Notes under the pieces: model-generated | What the model was told of the DNA's origin: nothing | The model's database searches: none | What the model saw: only the letters and a program-made list of their open reading frames with translations | In this document: positions 1 through 5,727 of the stretch, piece by piece | Layout of the letters: the number at the start of each line of letters is the position of its first letter | Numbering within the stretch: the stretch's first letter is position 1 | Source of the DNA: an uncultured Dialister sp. | Lineage (GTDB): Bacteria > Bacillota > Negativicutes > Veillonellales > Dialisteraceae | Assembly (NCBI RefSeq): GCF_900541605.1 | Contig: NZ_UQKJ01000113.1 | Coordinates: 1-5,870, forward strand | DNA: 5,870 nucleotides | Reading direction: 5' to 3' | Translations under genes and position numbers: made by a program

Positions 1-83
1 AGCTAGAAGCTCCATGCGAATGGCTCTACCCATCTGCGCCGAACACAACAGCTCGTCAAACCGCAATTGGCAGGGGCGGCGAA
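1..83. other. Unassigned left flank, downstream of the operon
   Basis: No gene can be assigned here. Two plus-strand frames are open from the window edge and stop near 89-91 (TAA) and 110-112 (TGA). A minus-strand frame is open from an ATG at 88-90 to the edge (about 30 codons, beginning MNFRRPCQLR), but it has no Shine-Dalgarno and its ATG lies in the terminator T-run region. None of these translations is recognised. The segment could be the tail of a converging gene or more intergenic repeat DNA. Confidence 0.3.
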
Positions 84-124
84 AATTCATAAAAACTCGC
101 GGCGCTATATGAATTGTGCGCCGC
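84..124 (-). terminator. Probable Rho-independent terminator of the exporter operon
   Basis: Read on the minus strand, a perfect 7-bp GC stem (118-124 with 99-105, GCGGCGC/GCGCCGC) closes a 12-nt loop. It is followed by GAG, a run of five T and then a further AT-rich stretch, about 80 bases after the ybhR stop codon. On the plus strand no T-run follows the hairpin, so it is oriented for the operon. The loop carries AATTCATA (108-115), which is exactly complementary to TATGAATT in the T-rich tail (84-91). A second, interlocking helix is therefore possible. Confidence 0.7.
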
Positions 125-131
125 AACATTC

Positions 132-159
132 ACTCCTCACTCCTAACTCCTCACTCCTA
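132..159. repeat. Heptanucleotide tandem repeat (ACTCCTM x4)
   Basis: Four 7-bp units, ACTCCTC and ACTCCTA alternating, form a perfect 14-bp unit present twice (132-145 and 146-159); a partial ACTA follows. The repeat lies between the ybhR stop codon and the terminator, so it would be transcribed into the 3' untranslated region as KAGGAGT units that resemble Shine-Dalgarno cores. No start codon is placed to use them productively. The period matches the repeats in the spacer at 4178-4705, although the unit sequence differs. Confidence 0.85.
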
Positions 160-203
160 ACTAATATCCCTACTGCTGCCCGACGGTATGGCCCACCATT
201 TTC

Positions 204-1319
204 TTAGCTCATATGGTGCCGGAACAGATACGCCGCCACGGTGAGGGTGACCAGGGATATGAGAGCCAGGGGGACGAAGTTGAACGCCAGCTGGCTGAAG
301 GTAAGGCCTTCGAGGTAAATGCGGCGGATGAGCTCCAGTGCGAAGCGGAGGGGATCCGCATAGGTAATGGTCTGCAGGAAGGCGGGCATATTTTTCACCG
401 GTGTAATGATGCCGGAGAGGAGGGCCATCGGTATCATGAGGACAATAACGTATACCAGCACCTGCTGCATGTTTTTAGAGATAGAAGATACAATGAGTCC
501 GCAGCCGGTGGAGCTCAGGAGATAGAAGAAGAGGGCCAGGTAAAAGGTGGCCAGGGACCCGGCGAAGGGGACCTGAAACCAGAAGTAACTGATACAGAGG
601 AGTATGGTGCACTGTACGAACCCTACCAGCATCGGCGGCACCGCCTTCCCGATGAGGATGACCGCCGGAGACACCGGGGCCACCAGGAGCTGTTCAAAGG
701 TGCCCTCTTCCCGTTCCCGGGCCACCGAAAGGCCGGCGAGAAGGAAGACCTGGGCGAAGGACAGGAGACCGATAATGCCGGGGAGGAAGAACCACCGGGT
801 GATCTGGTTCGGGTTGAACCAGGTCCTGGTTTCCAGGGTTACCGGGCTTTCCCGGCCTGCCAGGTCCAGGTTGTACCGGCTCACGATGTGGCTGGCATAG
901 CTGGCGGCGAGGCCGGCGATCATGGTATTTCTTCCGTCCGTGATGATCTGCACCGGCGCCGTGTCTCCCCGGTCCAGACGGTTCTGGAAGTCCTGGGGAA
1001 TGGTGATGGCCATCACCGCATCTCCCCGGGTAATGTAGGTCCCGATTTCATCGGGAGATGACAGGTACGCCACCGCATGGAAGAGGCTGGTGCCGTCGAA
1101 CCGGGAGAGCAGCTCGCCGGAGGCCTGGCTGTGGCTCATGTCCACCGCCACGTAGGGGGCGTCTTTCAGGTTGTAGTTGGCGGCATAGCCGAATAGGAAC
1201 CCCAGCACAATGGCCGGCACTACCACGATGCGGCGGGTGGCGGGGTCTTTCCAGATATTAAAGATTTCCTTCCGGCAGATCACGAGGAGCTGCTGGAGGA
1301 AAAGGGCCCATCCTTCCAT
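204..1319 (-). CDS. ybhR: ABC-2 type exporter permease, YbhR-like
   Basis: This is an inner-membrane permease of an ABC exporter, expected to pair with the YbhS-like permease and be driven by the YbhF-like ATPase. The 371-residue length is typical. It has a short cytoplasmic N-terminus, TM1 at about residues 29-47, a large extracytoplasmic domain at about 48-175 containing TWFNPNQITRWFFLPG, and then about five more membrane segments near 178-200, 222-247, 252-279, 286-306 and 344-366. The AREREEGT motif at 200-207 and the IGKAVP and PFAGSL segments match what I recall of E. coli YbhR. The start ATG follows the ybhS stop directly (TGAATG), with an AAGGTGG Shine-Dalgarno (1325-1331) five bases upstream inside the ybhS end. 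Translation is therefore probably coupled. It is the last gene before the terminator. The permease assignment is secure; YbhR rather than another ABC-2 family member rests on gene order and motif likeness. Confidence 0.93.
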   Translation of the reverse strand: MEGWALFLQQLLVICRKEIFNIWKDPATRRIVVVPAIVLGFLFGYAANYNLKDAPYVAVDMSHSQASGELLSRFDGTSLFHAVAYLSSPDEIGTYITRGDAVMAITIPQDFQNRLDRGDTAPVQIITDGRNTMIAGLAASYASHIVSRYNLDLAGRESPVTLETRTWFNPNQITRWFFLPGIIGLLSFAQVFLLAGLSVAREREEGTFEQLLVAPVSPAVILIGKAVPPMLVGFVQCTILLCISYFWFQVPFAGSLATFYLALFFYLLSSTGCGLIVSSISKNMQQVLVYVIVLMIPMALLSGIITPVKNMPAFLQTITYADPLRFALELIRRIYLEGLTFSQLAFNFVPLALISLVTLTVAAYLFRHHMS

Positions 1320-2426
1320 TCATTCCACCTTCTTTCTGGTCATACCGAAAGCGGAGCCCACGAAGAAGAGGGCATATAGCATGAGAATGCCTCCCTGCTT
1401 GAGGAGCATGCCCATATCCGTGCCCGACAGGAAGAGGGACCGGATGCAGACAAGGTAATGGCTGAAGGGCAGCACCTGGCCCACTCCCTGCACGAAGAGG
1501 GGCGTGGAACGGAGGTCAAAGATAAAGCCCGACAGCACGAGGCAGGGCAGGAAACTGATAAGAAGAGATAACTGGCAGGCCAGGAACTGTTTCTTCGTAA
1601 TGGCGGAAATGACGAGGCCCATGCCCAGGGCCACCAGGAGGTATACCATGGAAATGAGAATTACCGCCAGTAGGGACCCTTCCATGGGGACTTCGAAGAG
1701 GAACCGGGACAGCACGAGGCAGATGCCCATACCCAGGAGGGCTACGCAGAAGTAAGGCACCATCTTTGCCAGCACCAGCTCCATAGGCTTTACCGGCGTC
1801 ACGAACAGGGATTCAAAGGTTCCCCGCTCCCATTCCCGGGCCATGACCACGGAGGTCAGCATGACGCCGACAATGGTCATGATGAGCATGATGAGGCCGG
1901 GGATAAAGAACCAGGTACTGGAATTGGCATCGTTGAACCACATGCGGGCGGATACGGTGATTCCCCCGTTTCCGGCGAGTCCCTTCTTCATGAGCCAGGA
2001 GGAAATGGAACTTTCCACGTAGGACTGGGTGCTCATGGCCGTGGCTGTTTCCACGCCATCCAGGATGAGCTGCACTTTAGCCCGCCCTTCATAGAGGGAG
2101 GTGGAAAAATCCGGGGGAATATCGATGATGACGCTCACCTTCCGGTCAATCAGCATTTCCTCTGCCTCCGACCGGCTGGTGACATAGGTAGGCGAGAAAT
2201 AATCGGACCCATTCAGGAAGCTCACGGCGTCCTGGGCCAGGGGTGACGTGTCTTCCAGCACCACCGCGGAGGACACATTCTTCACGTCCAGGGAAATGCC
2301 GTAGCCGATGATGAGGATCAGGATAATCGGCAGTACGATGCCCAGGAGCAGGGAGCTGGAGTCCCGGAAGAGCTGGAGAAATTCTTTATGGATCAGCGCT
2401 TTCATGCGCCTTGCAAAGCCTTCCAT
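1320..2426 (-). CDS. ybhS: ABC-2 type exporter permease, YbhS-like
   Basis: This is the second inner-membrane permease of the exporter, a distant paralogue of the gene that follows it. It has 368 residues, with TM1 at about 25-44, an extracytoplasmic domain at about 45-172 and a C-terminal bundle of about five helices from 173 onward. Diagnostic motifs are MWFNDANSSTWFFIPGLI before TM2, AREWERGT at 196-203, and LSGFIFDL near 298-305; AREWERGT followed by LLSGFIF-type sequence is characteristic of YbhS. The start ATG overlaps the ATPase stop by one base (TAATG) and has AAGGAG (2431-2436) four bases upstream plus a second AAAGGAG (2437-2443), so it should be well translated and coupled. An internal ATG at codon 8 (2403-2405) has a much poorer ribosome site. 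The protein opens MEGFA and YbhR opens MEGWA, a small similarity that may be chance. Confidence 0.94.
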   Translation of the reverse strand: MEGFARRMKALIHKEFLQLFRDSSSLLLGIVLPIILILIIGYGISLDVKNVSSAVVLEDTSPLAQDAVSFLNGSDYFSPTYVTSRSEAEEMLIDRKVSVIIDIPPDFSTSLYEGRAKVQLILDGVETATAMSTQSYVESSISSWLMKKGLAGNGGITVSARMWFNDANSSTWFFIPGLIMLIMTIVGVMLTSVVMAREWERGTFESLFVTPVKPMELVLAKMVPYFCVALLGMGICLVLSRFLFEVPMEGSLLAVILISMVYLLVALGMGLVISAITKKQFLACQLSLLISFLPCLVLSGFIFDLRSTPLFVQGVGQVLPFSHYLVCIRSLFLSGTDMGMLLKQGGILMLYALFFVGSAFGMTRKKVE

Positions 2427-4177
2427 TACGCTCCTTCTCCTTTCTCTCTCGCCCGTTCTACGATGGCGATGAATATATCATCCATATCGGCCTTCGGCCT
2501 GCCCAGTTCCTTCCGGATATCCGAAGGACTGCCGATGGCCAGGAGGTGGCCGTTATCCTGGATCATGAAGCGGTCACAGTACTCCGCTTCCTCCATGAAA
2601 TGGGTGGTAATGATGATGGTGGTTCCCAATGCTGCCAGCGTCGTAATCTGGCGCCAGAAATTCCGTCGAGCCAGGGGATCAATGCCGGAGGTGGGCTCAT
2701 CGAGGAAGAGGATCTTCGGCTCATGGAGGAGGGCGCAGGCCATGGACAGCCGCTGCTTGTAGCCGCCGGGGAGGTCCCCCGCCTTCTGTTCCATGCGGTC
2801 GGACAGGTAAAATTCCTCCGACAGTTCTTTAATCCGCTCCTTCATCCGCTTCGGCGGAAGGCCGTAGACGCCGCCGTAGAATTCCATATTCTCGATGACC
2901 GTCATATTGCTGTAGAGGGAAAACTTCTGGGCCACGTAGCCGATATTCGCCCGGGCCCGTGTCCGGGCCTTCCGAAGGTCCACCCCTGCCACGGACAGGA
3001 AACCGCTGGTCTCCGGCAGGAGGCCGCAGAGCATTTTGAAGGTGGTGGTTTTTCCCGCGCCGTTTGGTCCCAGGAGGCCGAAGATTTCTCCCTTGTGCAC
3101 TTCAAAGGACGTATTGGCCACCGCCGTAAAGTCGCCGAATTTCTTCACCAGGTTTTTCACCCGGATATTCACTTCCTGCGACGGCCGGCTGCCCAGGTCC
3201 AGGGCCTTTTTACTTTCTTCCGTAGGCGGCAGAATGCCCTTCTCCGCTTTCCGGAGAAGAATCATGAAGCCGTCTTCCAGTTTCGGCTCCGCCGGACGGG
3301 CCTCCATGTGGTGGGCCCTGAGGTAGGGCACCGGGTCTTTCCCCTTCGTAATGAAATGGACTTCCCCGCCCCGGGGCACCGCATCCACCACATGGTCCAT
3401 ATCATCCAGGAGATGGGCCTGGAGAATCCTCGTAGGCACCCCGGCCTCCGGGGATACGGTGAAGCAGCGGTTCTCCGCAATGCGGCAGAGGTCCTCCGGC
3501 GTTCCGTCGGCCAGCACATGGCCCTCGTGGAGCACGTAGACCTCGGAAGCCATTTCCGCTTCGTTCATGTAGGCCGTACTGACAAAGACGGACAGGTTTT
3601 CGTCTTTCACAAACTGCTTGATGATTTCCCATAGCTCCCGCCGGGACAGGGGGTCCACCCCCACCGTCGGTTCATCGAGGAGCAGCAGGTCCGGCGACCG
3701 CACCAGGGTGCAGGCGAGGCCCAGTTTCTGCTTCATGCCGCCGGAAAGCTTCCCGGCGAAGCGGCCGGTAAACCGTTCGAGGCCCATCATTTCCAGGAGC
3801 TTCTTGTACCGGGCCGGCCGCGTCTCCTTCGGCACCCCGTGGAGGTCGGCGTAGAGGTCCATATTTTCCTGGACCGTCAGATCTTCGTAGAGGCCGAACT
3901 TCTGGGGCATGTAGGAAATGCGGCTCTGGATTTCTTCGGCGTCCTTCACGCTGTCTTTGCCAAGCACCGTGAGACTCCCGTCCGTAGGATCCATGAGCCC
4001 CGCAATGAGGCGCATAAGGGTGGTCTTCCCGGCGCCATCGGGGCCGATAACCGCCGTGAGCTGCCCCTTTTTCACAGAAAGGTCGATGTGGTCCAGGGCC
4101 GTAATGGTTTTTCCTCCGCCCAGGCGGAAGGCTTTATGCAATTTTTCCGCTCGAATCACTTCGTCCAATGTTGTCAT
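2426..4177 (-). CDS. ybhF: Fused two-domain ABC exporter ATPase, YbhF-like
   Basis: This is the cytoplasmic energy subunit: one 583-residue chain carries both nucleotide-binding domains for the YbhS/YbhR permease pair. Domain 1 (about 8-230) has Walker A GPDGAGKTT at 45-53, a Q-loop glutamine at 92, signature LSGGM at 144-148 and Walker B LLLLDEP at 164-170, but alanine 202 (STAYM) where the switch histidine is expected. Domain 2 (about 337-560) has Walker A GPNGAGKTT at 370-378, Q417, an altered signature LPGGY at 469-473, Walker B ILFLDEP at 489-495 and an intact switch H526 (TTHFM). A linker of about 100 residues joins them. This asymmetry fits the YbhF/RbbA style and predicts one hydrolytic and one degenerate site. 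The annotated ATG has AGAAAGG directly against it with no spacer, while TTG at codon 4 (4166-4168) lies eight bases after AAAGGA, so the real start may be TTG. The gene follows a 528-base repeat-rich spacer after the adaptor. Confidence 0.95.
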   Translation of the reverse strand: MTTLDEVIRAEKLHKAFRLGGGKTITALDHIDLSVKKGQLTAVIGPDGAGKTTLMRLIAGLMDPTDGSLTVLGKDSVKDAEEIQSRISYMPQKFGLYEDLTVQENMDLYADLHGVPKETRPARYKKLLEMMGLERFTGRFAGKLSGGMKQKLGLACTLVRSPDLLLLDEPTVGVDPLSRRELWEIIKQFVKDENLSVFVSTAYMNEAEMASEVYVLHEGHVLADGTPEDLCRIAENRCFTVSPEAGVPTRILQAHLLDDMDHVVDAVPRGGEVHFITKGKDPVPYLRAHHMEARPAEPKLEDGFMILLRKAEKGILPPTEESKKALDLGSRPSQEVNIRVKNLVKKFGDFTAVANTSFEVHKGEIFGLLGPNGAGKTTTFKMLCGLLPETSGFLSVAGVDLRKARTRARANIGYVAQKFSLYSNMTVIENMEFYGGVYGLPPKRMKERIKELSEEFYLSDRMEQKAGDLPGGYKQRLSMACALLHEPKILFLDEPTSGIDPLARRNFWRQITTLAALGTTIIITTHFMEEAEYCDRFMIQDNGHLLAIGSPSDIRKELGRPKADMDDIFIAIVERAREKGEGA

Positions 4178-4182
4178 CCTTT
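4177..4182 (-). promoter_or_regulatory. Ribosome binding site that calls the ybhF start into question
   Basis: AAAGGA overlaps the first base of the ATG at 4175-4177, which leaves no usable spacer for that codon. The same motif lies eight bases before a TTG at 4166-4168 (codon 4), a normal spacing. No other purine-rich motif lies just upstream. Starting at TTG would remove only Met-Thr-Thr. Confidence 0.5.
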
Positions 4183-4224
4183 CTGAAATTACTGATGGTT
4201 ACGGTTAGAGTCACCTGGGCCGGT

Positions 4225-4252
4225 GCCTTGAGCTTTGAGCCTTTAGCCTTGA
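4225..4252 (+). repeat. Heptanucleotide tandem repeat (GCYTTKA x4)
   Basis: Four 7-bp units follow in order: GCCTTGA, GCTTTGA, GCCTTTA and GCCTTGA. Units three and four plus the next two bases (4239-4254) are an exact inverted copy of 4624-4639. The tract lies about 50 bases upstream of the ybhF start on the minus strand. Confidence 0.85.
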
Positions 4253-4260
4253 GCTGGTCA

Positions 4261-4273
4261 GGCCCTGCGGGCC
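4261..4273. repeat. Small GC hairpin
   Basis: GGCCC, a TGC loop, then GGGCC form a perfect 5-bp stem. It directly follows the heptamer tract and precedes the imperfect direct repeat at 4274-4300. No T-run follows on either strand, so it is not called a terminator. Confidence 0.55.
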
Positions 4274-4300
4274 GGGTGTCCTGCTTTTGGGTGTACCTGC
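4274..4300. repeat. Imperfect direct repeat
   Basis: GGGTGTCCTGC (4274-4284) recurs as GGGTGTACCTGC (4289-4300) after TTTT, differing by one inserted base. Function is unknown; it looks like part of the same repeat mosaic. Confidence 0.55.
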
Positions 4301-4312
4301 GCACATATGGGG

Positions 4313-4333
4313 GCTTCCAGCTTTTAGCTTCCA
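4313..4333 (+). repeat. Heptanucleotide tandem repeat (GCTTYYA x3)
   Basis: Three 7-bp units follow in order: GCTTCCA, GCTTTTA and GCTTCCA. The period and the GC-T-rich-A shape are the same as in the tract at 4225-4252, in the same orientation. This suggests a related origin with a diverged unit. Confidence 0.8.
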
Positions 4334-4361
4334 TCCGTTACTTTTCTTCTGCTTTGCAGAT

Positions 4362-4380
4362 TCTGCCTCTACGAGGCAGA
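4362..4380. repeat. Palindromic repeat hairpin
   Basis: TCTGCCTC, a three-base loop TAC, then GAGGCAGA give a perfect 8-bp stem. No T-run follows on either strand. It sits 21 bases from the next hairpin at 4402-4423 and appears to belong to a compound palindromic intergenic repeat. Confidence 0.65.
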
Positions 4381-4401
4381 TCTATCCCCTGCCCTTTGGG
4401 C

Positions 4402-4423
4402 TGCCCCCTTCTCCAAGGGGGCA
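4402..4423. repeat. Strong palindromic repeat hairpin
   Basis: TGCCCCCTT, loop CTCC, then AAGGGGGCA form a perfect 9-bp stem with mostly G-C pairs. A small GCCC-TTT-GGGC palindrome abuts it at 4391-4401. On the plus strand CGCTTTT follows, a weak terminator-like tail, but no plus-strand gene precedes it. On the minus strand, the direction of operon transcription, no T-run follows. It would form a stable structure in the message between adaptor and ATPase. Confidence 0.7.
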
Positions 4424-4508
4424 CGCTTTTAACGTATGGAGTCATTGGCTTATTTAAATGGTATGGATCTGGAGCACCGGCATGCCCAAACCCGAGGGGA
4501 AGCGTGTC

Positions 4509-4546
4509 ACTGGATTCTCGGTCGCTTCGCTCCCTGTGAATCCAGT
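4509..4546. repeat. Long-loop palindromic repeat
   Basis: ACTGGATTC (4509-4517) and GAATCCAGT (4538-4546) are perfect 9-bp inverted arms around a 20-base loop containing TCGGTCGCTTCGCTCCC. A CTCGAGATGACGAGGG segment follows at 4560-4575. This pattern resembles the short dispersed GAGCGAAGCGA-type intergenic repeats seen in many bacterial genomes. Copy number in this genome cannot be judged from one window. Confidence 0.65.
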
Positions 4547-4617
4547 TCCCTTGCCACCGCTCGAGATGACGAGGGAGGTTTGTGTCAAATGAAACGGCTG
4601 CGAGAACCGCTGATTCA

Positions 4618-4639
4618 CTCAAGGCTCAAGGCTAAAGGC
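4618..4639 (-). repeat. Heptanucleotide tandem repeat, inverted copy
   Basis: Read on the minus strand this is GCCTTTA, GCCTTGA, GCCTTGA and a further G. It faces the tract at 4225-4252; the shared 16-bp arms are 4239-4254 and 4624-4639. The pair encloses most of the hairpins of the spacer. Confidence 0.85.
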
Positions 4640-4705
4640 CCCGCCCATTCGCACGCCGCTCAGCCACAAGCCCCCGTCCCAGATGACACCAACCACAAGC
4701 ACCTG

Positions 4706-5722
4706 TCACAGCTTCACTTTCACCGTGGCCGGCATGCCCATGCGCAGCCGGTTGTCATTATCATCCACGTACACCCGGACCTCGTAGAGGAGGGCGGTAC
4801 GGAGTTCACTGGTTTCCACATTTTTCGGCGTGAATTCGGCGGTGGAGGAAATGTAGCCGATCTGACCTTTTACCGGTTCCTTGGCACTGTCGATGTAGAT
4901 TTCCGCCTTGCTCCCTTCATGGATCTTCCCCAGGTCCCCTTCCTTCACATAGACCCGGACCCATTTCTTAGAGTTCAGGGAAATACGGAATACCGGCTTC
5001 TGGGGAGATGCCATGTCCCCCACTTCCATGAGCCGGGAACGGATGACCCCATCCTGGGGCGCAATGAGTTCCGACTGGGACAGGGTATATTCTTCCCGGG
5101 AAAGCGTATCTTTCAGGCTCTGCAGCTGGGCTTCCGCCGCTGCCACGTCTTCGCTCCGGGGACCTGCCACGGCGAGATCATTGGCCGCCTGGGCCTCTTT
5201 CACCTTTGCATCGGCGGTGGCGAGCTTCGTCCTGGCATCGTCTAATACCTGCCGGCTCACGGACTTACCGCCGGACGCATTGAAGGCGTCCTGTTTTCTC
5301 GTAAAGTCGGAGGCCAGAAAATCCCTTTCCGCCACGGCTTCATTCACCTTGGCCTGTGCCTGGGCCAGGTCTTCGGGCCGGGTGCCATTATGGAGCTTAT
5401 CCACCTGCGCTTCCTGGGCGGCGATTTGGGACTTCGTCACCGCCATCTGGTGCTCCAGGTCCTCGGTGTCCAGCTTTGCCAGCACCTGTCCCTTCGTCAC
5501 CGTGTCCCCTTCTTCCACATAGATGTCGGAAATGCGGTCACTGTTCCGGAAGGCCAGCGACACTTCCCGAAGGTCCACATTGCCCTTCAGCACCAGTTCT
5601 GCTGCCGCTTCCTGCGCCGCTTTCCGGCTTCGGTATTCGTAGAAGCCAAATCCCAGTACCAGCACGAGAAGGATAACGATGACCGTCACCATTTTCTTGT
5701 GTTCCCTGATTTTTTCCATCAT
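4706..5722 (-). CDS. ybhG: HlyD-family periplasmic adaptor (membrane fusion protein), YbhG-like
   Basis: This is the adaptor of the exporter, anchored in the inner membrane and projecting into the periplasm toward an outer-membrane channel. Counting from the chosen ATG, residues about 11-28 form one uncleaved membrane anchor and the rest is periplasmic. A first lipoyl half around 54-84 (ISDIYVEEGDTVTKGQVLAKL) leads into a long Ala/Gln/Glu-rich coiled-coil hairpin at about 85-212. The second lipoyl half is at about 216-247 (LIAPQDGVI) and a beta-barrel domain follows to the end. The segment FTPKNVETSELRTALLYEVRV is typical of the YbhG branch. At 338 residues it is of normal length. The frame extends to a GTG at 5729-5731, but that GTG lies inside the Shine-Dalgarno GAGGTGA, so the ATG at 5720-5722 is chosen; the next codon is also ATG. 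It is the first gene of the operon in this window. No TolC-like gene is visible. Confidence 0.94.
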   Translation of the reverse strand: MMEKIREHKKMVTVIVILLVLVLGFGFYEYRSRKAAQEAAAELVLKGNVDLREVSLAFRNSDRISDIYVEEGDTVTKGQVLAKLDTEDLEHQMAVTKSQIAAQEAQVDKLHNGTRPEDLAQAQAKVNEAVAERDFLASDFTRKQDAFNASGGKSVSRQVLDDARTKLATADAKVKEAQAANDLAVAGPRSEDVAAAEAQLQSLKDTLSREEYTLSQSELIAPQDGVIRSRLMEVGDMASPQKPVFRISLNSKKWVRVYVKEGDLGKIHEGSKAEIYIDSAKEPVKGQIGYISSTAEFTPKNVETSELRTALLYEVRVYVDDNDNRLRMGMPATVKVKL

Positions 5723-5727
5723 GCCTG

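Larger units (their letters stand above)
4178..4705. other. 528-base repeat-rich spacer within the operon
   Basis: This stretch separates the adaptor from the ATPase and holds no gene I can support. It contains three heptamer-repeat tracts (4225-4252, 4313-4333, 4618-4639), a 12/11-bp imperfect direct repeat (4274-4300) and at least four hairpins (4261-4273, 4362-4380, 4402-4423, 4509-4546). The outer heptamer tracts face each other and provide a 16-bp inverted repeat (4239-4254 with 4624-4639). The short open frames here have low-complexity, arginine-rich translations typical of repeat DNA. I see nothing specific at 4640-4705. It may modulate message stability or relative expression of adaptor and transporter, which is an inference. 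Confidence 0.75.

Noticed and set aside
213..1061. A 282-codon open frame on the plus strand
   Set aside because: It is antisense to the ybhR permease. Its Gly/Glu/Arg/His-rich translation has no membrane segments or known motif and is explained as a shadow.
2411..3634. A 407-codon open frame on the plus strand
   Set aside because: It lies fully antisense to the ATPase gene, whose minus-strand product carries two complete sets of ABC motifs. Long antisense frames are common in GC-rich coding DNA, and this translation shows no recognisable domain.
4134..4334. A 66-codon minus-strand frame overlapping the ybhF start
   Set aside because: It is built mainly from the heptamer tracts and direct repeat and runs out of frame into ybhF. 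No ribosome site supports it.
4402..4430. Hairpin with a CGCTTTT tail as a Rho-independent terminator
   Set aside because: The T-run is short and offset and lies on the plus strand, where no gene precedes it. In the operon direction the hairpin has no T-run, so it is recorded as a repeat.
4583..4588. A perfect minus-strand TTGACA that could be a -35 box for an internal ybhF promoter
   Set aside because: At 15-18 bases downstream the hexamers are ATCTCG, TCTCGA, CTCGAG and TCGAGC. None resembles TATAAT, so the match is probably chance.
4338..4622. A 94-codon minus-strand frame in the spacer
   Set aside because: It reads straight through the palindromes at 4362-4380, 4402-4423 and 4509-4546 and gives an arginine-rich translation typical of repeat DNA. 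It has no Shine-Dalgarno.
4225..4639. A CRISPR-like or transposon-like array
   Set aside because: Units are only 7 bp with no unique spacers of regular length. There is no transposase or Cas gene, and no target duplication was seen around the 16-bp inverted arms.
4436..5245. A 269-codon open frame on the plus strand spanning the spacer and the adaptor
   Set aside because: Its first part is repeat DNA and the rest is antisense to ybhG. The His-rich translation is not protein-like.
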